From Cognatundibacterium curvum (GTDB lineage: Bacteria; Pseudomonadota; Gammaproteobacteria; Burkholderiales; Burkholderiaceae_D), in contig NZ_JACOGD010000001.1 of NCBI RefSeq assembly GCF_014284235.1, positions 310,001 to 374,000 of the forward strand: a stretch of 64,000 bases of DNA, written 5' to 3'. The notes under the pieces are model-generated. The model was not told the DNA's origin. It ran no database searches and saw only the letters and a list, made by a program, of their open reading frames with translations. Position numbers and translations under genes: made by a program. This document shows, piece after piece, positions 1 through 8,892 of this stretch (its first letter is position 1; every line of letters begins with the position of its first letter).

Positions 1-715
1 CCGCTTGCAGGTTGGCGACCGAAACCAGATTTTGCTGTAACTCAGAACGGTTATCCAAACCTGCTTTCAGACGTTGCTGACTCAGGCTATCCCAGTCTTT
101 TCTGAGTTTTAGTTGCTGCTCTGTGAGTGCAAGCTGGCCAGCCTGTTTCTGTAACTGCACCCATTGCCGTGCAATCGCATTGGAGAGCAGTAATTTGGCA
201 CTCTCGGTTTCAGCTCTGGCCGCCTGTTCGGTAGACAGGCCTACGCGAGACTGGGCTTGATGCTTACCCCAGAAGTCGAGTTCATAACTCAGATTTACCG
301 TCATCTGGTTATTCGATTCAGAACTGCCAGCCAAAGGTGGTGGCACCATGCCATTCTTAGTGAAACGCTGATACGTGCTTTCGGCGTTCCCGGTCAGGCT
401 CATCTGACTGTCTGCGGCTAACTGATCTTGCAAAGCCCGGGCATTCGCTATACGCGTGGCAGCAATCTGTACGCCGGGATTGTGCGTCAGCGCAGTCTCA
501 ATTAACTGACTCAGCTGGGTGCCGCCCAGCTCCGCACTCCAGTTGGTATCCGGCCAGCGCACGGTATCTGCCTTGCCCGATTGACTGACTTTGAGTTCTG
601 TTGCCTGCTCTTTAATGCCTGAGAAGTCAGCGCAGGCGGATAACAGCAATGCCGCGCTCAGGCTGGTCGCGATCAGACTGAGTCTGGCCGGACTGGTATT
701 GGAAGTTTGCTTCAT
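1..715 (-). CDS. RND efflux outer-membrane lipoprotein (NodT/OprM type), partial
   Basis: The reading frame is open from the ATG at 715 to the window edge, so only the N-terminal 238 residues are visible. Residues about 12-25 form a hydrophobic signal ending in a lipobox (LLSAC), followed by an efflux-type region with an alpha-helical, Gln/Ala-rich pattern (motifs NPGVQIAATRIANARAL and NLSYELDFWGK). This matches outer-membrane factors of tripartite pumps, which form the periplasm-spanning exit duct. It lies 19 bp downstream of marR in the same orientation, so the two are probably co-transcribed with pump genes beyond the window. The family is clear; the substrate is unknown. Confidence 0.85.
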   Translation of the reverse strand, partial: MKQTSNTSPARLSLIATSLSAALLLSACADFSGIKEQATELKVSQSGKADTVRWPDTNWSAELGGTQLSQLIETALTHNPGVQIAATRIANARALQDQLAADSQMSLTGNAESTYQRFTKNGMVPPPLAGSSESNNQMTVNLSYELDFWGKHQAQSRVGLSTEQAARAETESAKLLLSNAIARQWVQLQKQAGQLALTEQQLKLRKDWDSLSQQRLKAGLDNRSELQQNLVSVANLQA

Positions 716-734
716 AGGATAAGTGATATTGAGA

Positions 735-1229
735 TTATTGATTGCCTGAGCAATTAATTTGATAGGTATCGAGTTTGTCGCGATTAGCGAGTAATTTGCG
801 TAGCAGGCACTTTAGAAAGCCCAGCTCTTCCTGCGTAAAGCCAGTCAGGGCCACATCCATCACCTCGCGGAATATCGGCGGCAGCTGTACTGCGAGTTGC
901 TGACCTGCCTCAGTCAACTCCAGCCGGAACAGACGCTTGTCGGATAGATCTGCAACCCGCGTTATCCAGCCTTTTTCAGCCATCTTATCCAGTGTGCGCT
1001 TCATGGCTGCTGAGTCGATGAACAGGTCGCGTGCTAATTCGGCTGCAGTTGAGCATTTCTGCATATGCAGCATCATGAACACGCTGCCCTGAGCATGGGT
1101 GACGCCGAGGCGACTCAATGCTGCGTCGATAGAGCGCGACACCATGGTGCGTGAACGTGACATTAAATAGCCGACGCTATCCTCAATCTGGGTTACGTCG
1201 AACTGCAAAGGAGTGGGGGTGTCGTGCAT
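735..1229 (-). CDS. MarR-family transcriptional regulator
   Basis: A 164-residue protein with a winged-helix core (residues about 45-115: TAAELARDLFIDSAAMKRTLDKMAEKGW, with the wing at SDKRLFRLELTEAG). MarR proteins bind palindromes as dimers and are released by small aromatic ligands. It sits at the head of an efflux gene set in the same orientation, the usual EmrR/MarR arrangement for a local repressor of a pump. A 14-bp perfect palindrome lies just upstream at 1248-1261 and a close variant overlaps its 3' end at 741-754. Autoregulation and repression of the efflux genes are inferred. Confidence 0.88.
   Translation of the reverse strand: MHDTPTPLQFDVTQIEDSVGYLMSRSRTMVSRSIDAALSRLGVTHAQGSVFMMLHMQKCSTAAELARDLFIDSAAMKRTLDKMAEKGWITRVADLSDKRLFRLELTEAGQQLAVQLPPIFREVMDVALTGFTQEELGFLKCLLRKLLANRDKLDTYQINCSGNQ
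741..754. promoter_or_regulatory. Candidate second MarR operator
   Basis: The sequence attgcctgagcaat has perfect 5-bp arms and differs at two central positions from the palindrome at 1248-1261. It lies in the last codons of marR, about 26 bp before the efflux gene start. It could control an internal promoter; this is inferred. Confidence 0.45.
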
Positions 1230-1247
1230 ATTTCCTCAAGTTAAATC

Positions 1248-1261
1248 ATTGCCTAGGCAAT
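1248..1261. promoter_or_regulatory. Candidate MarR operator (14-bp palindrome)
   Basis: The sequence attgcctaggcaat is a perfect inverted repeat located 19 bp upstream of the marR start, where a MarR dimer would block the promoter. No other gene is nearby on this side. Confidence 0.6.
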
Positions 1262-1295
1262 AGTATAGTGCATCTGAAAATTTTCTGCAGGACAT

Positions 1296-1323
1296 AAAAA
1301 AAGCACCGCGTACGGTGCTTTTT
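1296..1323. terminator. Bidirectional rho-independent terminator
   Basis: Stem aagcaccg/cggtgctt with a cgta loop (1301-1320), flanked by A and T runs, directly after the phoH stop. It ends phoH transcription and insulates the marR promoter region. Confidence 0.85.
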
Positions 1324-1341
1324 AAAGAGACTGGAAAGTAC

Positions 1342-3072
1342 TCAGAGGATTTCACTAGCATGATCCGCCAGCCTGGAGCGTTCACCCCGGGCCAGCGTGA
1401 CATGGCCGCTATGGGCCCAGCCCTTGAAACGATCTACAACATAAGTCAGACCACTCGAACCTTCGGTCAGGTAAGGCGTATCAATCTGCGCGATATTGCC
1501 GAGGCAAACGATCTTAGTGCCAGGACCGGCACGCGTGACCAGCGTCTTAACCTGTTTTGGGGTCAGATTCTGAGCTTCATCGATAATCAGGAACTTATTG
1601 ACGAAGGTACGGCCACGCATGAAGTTAAGCGATTTGATCTTAATCTTGGAACGGATCAGATCCTGGGTCGCAGCACGGCCCCAGTCGCCGGCATCGTTAT
1701 CGGATTTATTCAATACTTCCAGATTGTCGTCAAATGCGCCCATCCATGGTGACATCTTCTCTTCTTCTGTGCCTGGCAGGAAGCCGATATCTTCACCCAC
1801 CGGTACAGTCACACGGGTCACGATAATCTCGTTATAGGTCTTGGTTTCCAATACCTGCGCCAGGCCAGAAGCCAATGCAAGTAAGGTTTTGCCAGTACCA
1901 GCCTGACCCAGCAGGGTAACAAAATCGCATTCCGGATCCATCAGCAGATTCAGTGCGAAATTCTGTTCACGATTGCGTGAGGTGACACCCCATACGCTGT
2001 GTTTCACATGCCCATAATCGCGCAGGGTTTGCAAGACTGCGGTTTTGCCATTGATCTGTCTGACCTGACCATAGAAAGAGGCTTCGCCGTTTTTAGGTTC
2101 CAGATAGACAAACTGATTGACCAGCAGGCTGGGAATCACAGGGCCGGTAATGCGGTAGAAGGTGGTGCTGATACCGTTTTTATTTTCCTGCCAGGTCTCT
2201 ATGCCCTTGCCATGTTTATTCCAGAAATCGTCAGGTAACTGCACGATGCCGGTGTACAGCAAATCCGAGTCTTCCAGCACATGATCGTTGAAGTAATCTT
2301 CAGCAGGCAAGCCCATCGCACGCGCTTTAATGCGCATGTTGATGTCTTTGGAGACCAGTACGATAGGGCGGCCCGGGAATTCTTTTTCCAGTGCCTGAAC
2401 CACACCCAGTATCTGGTTGTCGGCTTTACCTTGTGGCAGACCACGCGGCAGATCGATATTCTGTAATTTGGTCTGGAAGTAGAGGTGGCCGCCTGCATCC
2501 TTATTGCCAAGCTTGGACAGCGGGATGCCATGCTCGATTGCGTCATGGCTGATGTCTGCCACCAGGCCATCTAAAGTACGTGAAACCTGGCGTGCATTGC
2601 GTGCGACTTCAGACATGCCTTTTTTATGATCGTCCAGCTCTTCCAGTGTGATCATGGGCAGGTAGACATCATGTTCCTCAAAGCGGAACAGGCAAGTCGG
2701 GTCATGCATGAGCACATTGGTATCGAGTACGAACATTTTGCTGATACCGGATTTGTCCGCCGCGCGGCTGATGCCGGATTTCGCTTTATTTTGCGGATTT
2801 TTGGCTTTGACAGCAGCCACCTGTTGGGTCGCTTCACGCGCGTTCTGCGCAGGTGCTGCCGCTACCGCAGCAGGCGCCGGGCTGACGGCTGGTTTAGCTG
2901 GGGCCGCTGGTTTCGCGGCGGGCTTTTTAGCGATAGCTTCAGTTTTAAATACGGTTTTTTCCTTCTCTACAGCGACTTTTGCTGTTTTGCCTGTTTTCGC
3001 CTTCTCTGCGGTCGGATAGTCCTTAGGCGAGAGCAGGGCAGCTGGTTTTGTCGGCATTTTGGGCAATGGCAT
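1342..3072 (-). CDS. PIN-domain/PhoH-like ATPase
   Basis: A 576-residue protein (start chosen at 3072, which follows a GAGG ribosome site; a TTG at 3087 is an alternative). About 100 residues of Lys/Ala/Pro-rich linker come first. A PIN domain follows (residues about 112-255; acidic motif LDTNVLMHD and the later SKDINMRIKA), and then a PhoH ATPase domain with P-loop GQAGTGKT near residue 390 and Walker B FLIIDEAQ. PIN-PhoH proteins (PhoH2 type) are described as ATP-dependent RNA helicase/ribonucleases. It is monocistronic, with a terminator at its end. The cellular target is unknown. Confidence 0.9.
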   Translation of the reverse strand: MPLPKMPTKPAALLSPKDYPTAEKAKTGKTAKVAVEKEKTVFKTEAIAKKPAAKPAAPAKPAVSPAPAAVAAAPAQNAREATQQVAAVKAKNPQNKAKSGISRAADKSGISKMFVLDTNVLMHDPTCLFRFEEHDVYLPMITLEELDDHKKGMSEVARNARQVSRTLDGLVADISHDAIEHGIPLSKLGNKDAGGHLYFQTKLQNIDLPRGLPQGKADNQILGVVQALEKEFPGRPIVLVSKDINMRIKARAMGLPAEDYFNDHVLEDSDLLYTGIVQLPDDFWNKHGKGIETWQENKNGISTTFYRITGPVIPSLLVNQFVYLEPKNGEASFYGQVRQINGKTAVLQTLRDYGHVKHSVWGVTSRNREQNFALNLLMDPECDFVTLLGQAGTGKTLLALASGLAQVLETKTYNEIIVTRVTVPVGEDIGFLPGTEEEKMSPWMGAFDDNLEVLNKSDNDAGDWGRAATQDLIRSKIKIKSLNFMRGRTFVNKFLIIDEAQNLTPKQVKTLVTRAGPGTKIVCLGNIAQIDTPYLTEGSSGLTYVVDRFKGWAHSGHVTLARGERSRLADHASEIL

Positions 3073-3188
3073 GAAAACCTCAATCAAAAAGTGAGAGCAG
3101 AAAAAATCAAAGCCACAGCGGCAAGCTCCTGTTGCTTCAGGGGCTTAGCCGTTGTGGCCTGAATAGATGAGAAAGCGAAGGAGTTCAA

Positions 3189-3671
3189 TTAATTAGGGGC
3201 ACTCACAAATTTAAGTACTTCATCGACGTGACCTGCAACTTTCACGCCTCTCCATTCTTTCACCAACTTACCTGTTGCGTCAATCACAAATGTGCTGCGT
3301 TCGACACCGCGCACCTGTTTGCCATACATGTTTTTGAGCTTCATCACATTAAACATGGTACACAGCGCTTCGTCAGGGTCAGAGATTAATTCAAACGGTA
3401 AGGCGAGTTTATTTTTGAAGCCTTCGTGTGAGCGCAGGCTGTCACGGCTGATGCCGAATACAACGGCGTTATGCGCTTCAAATTCGGCATGCAGATCACG
3501 GAAAGCGATGCTCTCCGTGGTGCAGCCCGGGGTATTGTCTTTCGGGTAAAAATACAGCACCAGGGTTTTTCCACTGTAGTCATTCAGGTCAAAAGGCTTC
3601 TGACCGGTCATGGCGGCGCTAAAGTGGGGAACCTGGCAATTTAGTGCAGAGGGGGTGTCAGCCACTGTCAT
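3189..3671 (-). CDS. bcp: Thioredoxin-dependent peroxiredoxin PrxQ/BCP
   Basis: A 160-residue peroxiredoxin that reduces hydroperoxides in the cytoplasm. The peroxidatic Cys50 lies in the motif YPKDNTPGCTTE. The resolving Cys that many BCP proteins have five residues later is replaced (GCTTESIAF), so this is a one-Cys enzyme or uses another cysteine such as Cys107. The ATG at 3671 directly follows AGGAG; a GTG two codons later would have better spacing. It stands alone between phoH and the arn operon. Confidence 0.9.
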   Translation of the reverse strand: MTVADTPSALNCQVPHFSAAMTGQKPFDLNDYSGKTLVLYFYPKDNTPGCTTESIAFRDLHAEFEAHNAVVFGISRDSLRSHEGFKNKLALPFELISDPDEALCTMFNVMKLKNMYGKQVRGVERSTFVIDATGKLVKEWRGVKVAGHVDEVLKFVSAPN

Positions 3672-3707
3672 CTCCTGAGTAATTGAAAGGAGACTGTTGC
3701 TGCCACC

Positions 3708-4655
3708 TCAGATGACAGCGACCAGATCTCCGGAACGTCCTGGTAAGCTTGCCCAAGTTAAGGGCTTAATTGGTAGTGCATCTGCTTTCAGGCCGGCAGA
3801 ATAGTCAGCCATCGATATGCAACGGTATCCCAGCTGCTTCCAGCCAGTTAGCAATTGCTCGAATATGGGGGCAAGTTTCTGACCTTCAAGCTCGGCATGT
3901 AAAGTAAATACATGATCGCGCTGATCGCGGCATAAATCCAGAATGCAGGTGGCGATGTTCGAGGTCGTGATTTCTTTGCCTTTGATTTCACGTCCCAGCA
4001 ATTCATCCAGCGTCGGCAAAGTGGTCGGCATTTGTATGCATTGCTGCAGCTTGCCATTCACTTGCAGCCGGTAAGGGCCTGCGGCTGGATCAGTCAGGCT
4101 GCCATCTTCATTGAGCATCGCTCTGCCATCAGACGCATACTGCATGCCAAATGCATCGAGTTTATCGAAGGCATACGGATTCATTTGCCAGCCTGCCGCT
4201 CCATGAGTGCGTGGCGCAGAGCCAAAGATGGAACTGAAACGTGCATATGCTGCATCCAGCTGACGCTCGGTCCAGGCACGGTCTTTGGTTCTGACATTAT
4301 CCTGCCACACCACATGATCCCAGGTATGGATGCCGCATTCAAAACCGGCCTGCTGAACTGCGCGCATTTCAGTGACACAGGCACCGATATCGGGCGCCGG
4401 CAAAAAGACTCCATACATCAGGGTCTTGATGCCGTAATGTTCGACTACCGAAGTGCGCGACACTTTTTGGAAAAAACCCGGCCGGAACGCGCGCCTTAAG
4501 GCCCAGCCGGTATGGTCTTTACCCAGCGAGAACAGAAAGGTCGCGCCAGCCTGATGCTGGCTCAGAAGGCGTACCAGATTCGGTACGCCTTCTTTCGTGC
4601 CGCGATAGGTGTCTACGTCAATTTTAAGAACGATACTAGGCATGCGTTGCGACAT
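3708..4655 (-). CDS. arnD: 4-deoxy-4-formamido-L-arabinose-phosphoundecaprenol deformylase ArnD
   Basis: A 315-residue polysaccharide-deacetylase-fold protein. It removes the formyl group from undecaprenyl-phosphate-Ara4FN before export of the aminoarabinose that modifies lipid A. The metal site begins at LKIDVDTYRGT, followed by GIHTWDHVVWQ with its histidines and THGAAGWQMN. Its start overlaps the stop of the dehydrogenase gene by one base, showing tight translational coupling. It is the last gene of the arn operon. Confidence 0.92.
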   Translation of the reverse strand: MSQRMPSIVLKIDVDTYRGTKEGVPNLVRLLSQHQAGATFLFSLGKDHTGWALRRAFRPGFFQKVSRTSVVEHYGIKTLMYGVFLPAPDIGACVTEMRAVQQAGFECGIHTWDHVVWQDNVRTKDRAWTERQLDAAYARFSSIFGSAPRTHGAAGWQMNPYAFDKLDAFGMQYASDGRAMLNEDGSLTDPAAGPYRLQVNGKLQQCIQMPTTLPTLDELLGREIKGKEITTSNIATCILDLCRDQRDHVFTLHAELEGQKLAPIFEQLLTGWKQLGYRCISMADYSAGLKADALPIKPLTWASLPGRSGDLVAVI

Positions 4656-5695
4656 CAGTCCATCAATGCGCGTGCTTCCGCAACCTGGGAACGGTATGCG
4701 TCGAAAATATTACGCATAGTGTCCTGCATGGTTGTCACTGGCTTCCAGCCCAGTTCTTCGCAAGTATTGGTGATTTTCGGCACGCGGTTTTGTACGTCCT
4801 GATAGCCTTTGCCATAGTAAGCAGCCGATGTGGTTTCGGTCAGCTCTACTTTTTTCGCGGTTTCAGCGTATTCAGGATATTCCGCAGCCAGATCCAGCAT
4901 CATGTGCGCCAGTTCACGGATTGAGTAGTTGTTAGTCGGATTGCCGATGTTGTAAATCTTGCCGCTGGCGACACCATCTTTGTTATCGATGATACGCATC
5001 AGTGCGTCAATGCCGTCATCGATGTAAGTGAACGCACGTTTTTGCGCGCCGCCATCGACCAGAGAGATATTTTCGCCGCGTACGATATGACCAAAGAATT
5101 GGGTCACTACGCGTGAGCTGCCTTCTTTCGGTGTATGGATATTATCCAGCCCGGCGCCGATCCAGTTGAAAGGACGGAACAAAGTGAAGTTCAGGCCTTC
5201 CATGCCGTAGCCCCAGATCACGCGATCCATCAGCTGTTTAGCGCAAGAGTAAATCCAGCGTGGTTTGTTGATAGGGCCGCAGATCAGTTCAGATTCTTCC
5301 GGATCAAACTCTTCATCGTGGCACATGCCATACACTTCGGAAGTGGATGGGAATACCAGATGCTTACCGTATTTAGCTGCCGAACGTACGATAGGCAGAT
5401 TGGCTTCAAAGTCCAGCTCAAACACGCGCAAAGGCTGTTTGACGTAAGTGGAAGGGGTTGCGATCGCTACCAATGGCAAAATGACGTCGCATTTTTTAAC
5501 GTGATATTCCACCCATTCTTTATTGATGGTGATGTCACCTTCAAAAAAGTGCATACGCGGGTGATTGATCAAGTCGCCCAGACGTTCGGTCTGCATATCC
5601 ATGCCGTAGACTTCCCAGTCTGTCGTTTCGAGGATGCGCTTGGACAGATGGTGACCGATAAAACCGTTCACACCGAGAATGAGGACTTTTTTCAT
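4655..5695 (-). CDS. arnA: UDP-glucuronate C4 oxidase/decarboxylase (ArnA C-terminal domain as a separate gene)
   Basis: A 346-residue SDR-family enzyme with the NAD motif GVNGFIG at the N-terminus, a STSEVYG motif and the catalytic YSCAK near residue 160. It corresponds to the dehydrogenase half of E. coli ArnA, which converts UDP-glucuronate to UDP-4-keto-pentose. Here it is a free-standing gene, separated by 85 bp from the formyltransferase gene that would be its fusion partner. Its position within the arn operon supports the role strongly. Confidence 0.93.
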   Translation of the reverse strand: MKKVLILGVNGFIGHHLSKRILETTDWEVYGMDMQTERLGDLINHPRMHFFEGDITINKEWVEYHVKKCDVILPLVAIATPSTYVKQPLRVFELDFEANLPIVRSAAKYGKHLVFPSTSEVYGMCHDEEFDPEESELICGPINKPRWIYSCAKQLMDRVIWGYGMEGLNFTLFRPFNWIGAGLDNIHTPKEGSSRVVTQFFGHIVRGENISLVDGGAQKRAFTYIDDGIDALMRIIDNKDGVASGKIYNIGNPTNNYSIRELAHMMLDLAAEYPEYAETAKKVELTETTSAAYYGKGYQDVQNRVPKITNTCEELGWKPVTTMQDTMRNIFDAYRSQVAEARALMD

Positions 5696-5780
5696 AATGG
5701 TTTCTTCTTTAAAAAGGATGATTGCTATGTTTTTTATGTTGCTGCTTCAAGGGCCTGACTGTTTGAAATAGTCAGTAGCT

Positions 5781-6716
5781 TTAAGAAGCCAGCATGTCAC
5801 GCAATTCTTGCGCTGTAAGGGCACGTGGTCCATTCAGCAATTCTAGTATTTTCACTGCACGGCCATCGCCGCACACGCCAAATATCATATTATCTAACAC
5901 ATGTAAGCCAATCGCCAAATTTCCGACTTCCCGGTCAGTTAATCTTGCCTTTCCAATCACGAAACGATGGCCGTTCTGATCAAAAAAGGCACCAGGGTAG
6001 GGCGGAGCGACAGCGCGATGCAGATTGTAGACCTGTTGCGCGGTTTGGGACCAGTCTATACGACCATCTTCCGGTTTGCGACCACCAAAATAACTGCCTT
6101 GTTCCAGCTGGTTAGGCAAGGGATGAACTCGTCCACTCAGCAAACCCGGCAAAGCCTGCCATAAAGTCTGTTCTGCCGCGACGGTCAGCTTGCCGAATAC
6201 TTCATAAGCGGTATCGTCGGACAAAATAGGCACAGCAACTTGCGCGATGATCGCACCCGCATCCGGCTTGGCCGCCATTTCATGCAGGGTCGCGCCGGTT
6301 TCAGTTTCACCATGCAGTACCGCCCAGTTAACCGGGACGCGTCCGCGATACTTAGGCAGCAGGGAACCATGCAGGTTGTACGCACCGCGTTTTGCGAGTG
6401 CCAGCAAATTCACTGGCAGCATGTGGCGGTAGTAAAAGCTGAAAATAAAGTCGGGCGCGATGGCCGCGACTTGCGCATACAAGTCTTCAGACTTGGGGTC
6501 TGCTGGCGTGATGCTGGGTATGCCATGTTCTGCACACAGTGCTGCGACCGACTCAAACCAAATGGTTTCAGCCGGATTATCTTCATGGGTAACCACCAAA
6601 GCGATATCTATGCCTTTGGCGAGCAGGGTTTTAATGCTGCGTACGCCAACATTGTGATAGGCAAAGACAACGGCTTTTGCGTTTGTAGTCGTCAATTCAG
6701 TTTCCTTCTTTTTCAT
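5781..6716 (-). CDS. UDP-Ara4N formyltransferase (ArnA N-terminal domain as a separate gene)
   Basis: A 311-residue formyltransferase of the Fmt/ArnA type. The catalytic triad region is visible as YNLHGSLLPKYRGRVP (Asn and His) and the Asp in KPDAGAIIAQ. It uses 10-formyl-tetrahydrofolate to formylate UDP-Ara4N. The start overlaps the end of arnC by 20 bp. In enterobacteria this activity is fused to the decarboxylase; here the two halves are independent proteins. Confidence 0.9.
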   Translation of the reverse strand: MKKKETELTTTNAKAVVFAYHNVGVRSIKTLLAKGIDIALVVTHEDNPAETIWFESVAALCAEHGIPSITPADPKSEDLYAQVAAIAPDFIFSFYYRHMLPVNLLALAKRGAYNLHGSLLPKYRGRVPVNWAVLHGETETGATLHEMAAKPDAGAIIAQVAVPILSDDTAYEVFGKLTVAAEQTLWQALPGLLSGRVHPLPNQLEQGSYFGGRKPEDGRIDWSQTAQQVYNLHRAVAPPYPGAFFDQNGHRFVIGKARLTDREVGNLAIGLHVLDNMIFGVCGDGRAVKILELLNGPRALTAQELRDMLAS

Positions 6717-7662
6717 TCAGCGCATTATCTTGCAGGATAGTCTGCACCACATAGCGTGGACGACCTCTGACTTGCTGGTAAATCCTGCCTACGTATTCAC
6801 CGAGCAAACCGATGCCGAACAGGATTACGCCCATCAGGAAAAAGGCGATTGCAAATAAAGTGAACAGACCTTCAGCCTCAGCACCAAAGACAAAGCGGCG
6901 TATCAGCAATAAACTGACCAGACCGCCGGACAATAGCGAAAGCATCATCCCCAGCATAGAGAACCATTGCAAAGGCATGATAGAGAAGCCAGTCATGAGA
7001 TCAAAATTAAGCCGTATCAGACTGTACAGCGAATACTTCGATTCACCGGCGGACCGCTCCTCATGCTCCACCGTGATTTCGGTGGGTTTGCGTGCAAAGG
7101 TATAGGCAAGTGCAGGCACAAAGGTATTCACTTCACTGCACTGATTGATCAGGTCGATCACATTGCGGCCATAGGCGCGCAGCATATTGCCTTGATCTGT
7201 GATTTTGATACGGGTGATTTTTTCGCGCAGGCGGTTCATCGCCTTCGAGGCATAAGTACGCCAGGCAGAATCCTGACGTTTGCGGCGGATAGAACCGACA
7301 TAGTCATAACCCTCGCGCATTTTATCGACCAGTGCACCGATTTCTTCCGGTGGATTCTGCAAGTCGGCGTCGAGTGTGACCACGATGTCGCCACGGGTGG
7401 CTTCAAAGCCAGCCAGTATCGCCATGTGCTGACCATAATTCCCGTTAAATAGCACCACCCGCGTCACATCAGGACGGGCGCGGAACTGATCGGCCAGGAT
7501 CAGTGCCGTATTGTCGCGACTGCCATCATTGACAAAGATGATCTCGTAGCTCACGCCACGTGTCGCCAGCTGATCCAGTGCAGGATACAAACGGGCGAAC
7601 AGATGGGCGAGGCCAGCTTCTTCGTTATAAACGGGAATAACAACGGAAAGTTCAGGTTTCAT
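6697..7662 (-). CDS. arnC: Undecaprenyl-phosphate Ara4FN transferase ArnC
   Basis: A 321-residue GT2 glycosyltransferase. The N-terminal domain has VVIPVYNEE and the DXD-type VTLDADLQNPPEE. Two hydrophobic segments near residues 230-300 anchor it to the inner membrane, typical of DPM1/ArnC/GtrB-type enzymes. It transfers Ara4FN from UDP to undecaprenyl phosphate. The neighbours arnB upstream and the ArnA halves downstream fix the assignment. Confidence 0.92.
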   Translation of the reverse strand: MKPELSVVIPVYNEEAGLAHLFARLYPALDQLATRGVSYEIIFVNDGSRDNTALILADQFRARPDVTRVVLFNGNYGQHMAILAGFEATRGDIVVTLDADLQNPPEEIGALVDKMREGYDYVGSIRRKRQDSAWRTYASKAMNRLREKITRIKITDQGNMLRAYGRNVIDLINQCSEVNTFVPALAYTFARKPTEITVEHEERSAGESKYSLYSLIRLNFDLMTGFSIMPLQWFSMLGMMLSLLSGGLVSLLLIRRFVFGAEAEGLFTLFAIAFFLMGVILFGIGLLGEYVGRIYQQVRGRPRYVVQTILQDNALNEKEGN

Positions 7663-7685
7663 CGTGGTCGTAACTTAGGGCAAAT

Positions 7686-8813
7686 TCAAAGAAGGCAGGA
7701 TTTTACCGCAGACACCACTCTTTCGACATCTGCATTTGTCATCGCCGGGAATAAAGGCAGCGTCACGATCTGTTTGCCTACCCGCTCCGCGATAGGGAAC
7801 ATGCCTTCTTTGAAGCCGCGCTCACGGTAAAGTGTGAACAAATGGATGGCGCGATAGTGGTAACCCAGGCCGATTTTCACATCCAGCATTTTCTGCATGA
7901 ATTCGCCACGATTCACAGTTTCCGGCAACACCACATGGAACATATGCCAGTTAGAGTTTTCAAAATCAGCCACCGGTAACTCAGCACCGCTCAGGGCTTC
8001 AAAGTCAGCACCGAAAGTGTCGAAATAATGCTGTGCCAGCGCTTTACGCTTGCCATTGAATTCTTCCAGGCGCTTTAGTTGTCCGAGACCGATTGCTGCC
8101 GCCATATCGGTCATATTGTATTTACCGCCCAGCACATCGACATCGATACCATCCAGACCCTGGCGTGACACGCCTTGCAGGCGGTATTTTTCTGCCAGTC
8201 TGGCTTCTTCCGCATTGTTAAGAACCAGGCAGCCACCTTCGCCTGTCATGATGTTTTTATTGACCTGGAAACTGAAAGAAGCAAAGTCGCCGAAAGAGCC
8301 GATACGCTTGCCTTTCCAGGTCGAGCCTATGGCCTGGGCCGCATCTTCAATTACGCGCAGCTTGTATTTCTCAGCAATGGCATATAAGTGATCCATGTCA
8401 CAAGGCAGGCCACACATATGAACTGGAATCACCGCTTTGGTTCTTGGCGTGATGGCTGCTTCCAGCATATTGAGGTCGATATTATGCGTTTTTGGATCGA
8501 TGTCCGCGAACACTGGCGTTGCGCCGACTTCGATAATCACATTCGCGGTCGCGACCCAGGAATTCGGCGTTGTGATGACTTCGTCGCCCGGGCCTATGCC
8601 CGCGATACGCAAGGCGATTTCCATGGTGCAGGTGCCTGAATTAAAAGTACGAACCGGACGGCCACCAAAAAATTCAGACAGCTTAGCTTCCAGTTCCTGT
8701 ACTTTCGGTCCGCTGGTCAGCCAGCCTGAGCGCATCACATCGGCCACAGCGGCGATCATCTCTTCGTCAATAGTCGGTTTGGTAAAAGGCAGAAAAGCCA
8801 GTTCATTACTCAT
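7686..8813 (-). CDS. arnB: UDP-4-amino-4-deoxy-L-arabinose aminotransferase ArnB
   Basis: A 375-residue DegT/DnrJ/EryC1-family aminotransferase using PLP. The cofactor lysine lies in SFQVNKNIMTGEGG near residue 185, and the family motif EDAAQAIGS is present upstream of it. It aminates the 4-keto sugar with glutamate as donor. It starts the sugar-nucleotide part of the arn operon, 23 bp before arnC. Confidence 0.92.
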   Translation of the reverse strand: MSNELAFLPFTKPTIDEEMIAAVADVMRSGWLTSGPKVQELEAKLSEFFGGRPVRTFNSGTCTMEIALRIAGIGPGDEVITTPNSWVATANVIIEVGATPVFADIDPKTHNIDLNMLEAAITPRTKAVIPVHMCGLPCDMDHLYAIAEKYKLRVIEDAAQAIGSTWKGKRIGSFGDFASFSFQVNKNIMTGEGGCLVLNNAEEARLAEKYRLQGVSRQGLDGIDVDVLGGKYNMTDMAAAIGLGQLKRLEEFNGKRKALAQHYFDTFGADFEALSGAELPVADFENSNWHMFHVVLPETVNRGEFMQKMLDVKIGLGYHYRAIHLFTLYRERGFKEGMFPIAERVGKQIVTLPLFPAMTNADVERVVSAVKSCLL

Positions 8814-8892
8814 GATTTTCCTTTCAGGTCTGCGCAGGCGCAGGAATTTTTTATTGTTTGATGGGTAGTATTTTTCTTGACGCTTCCTGGAA

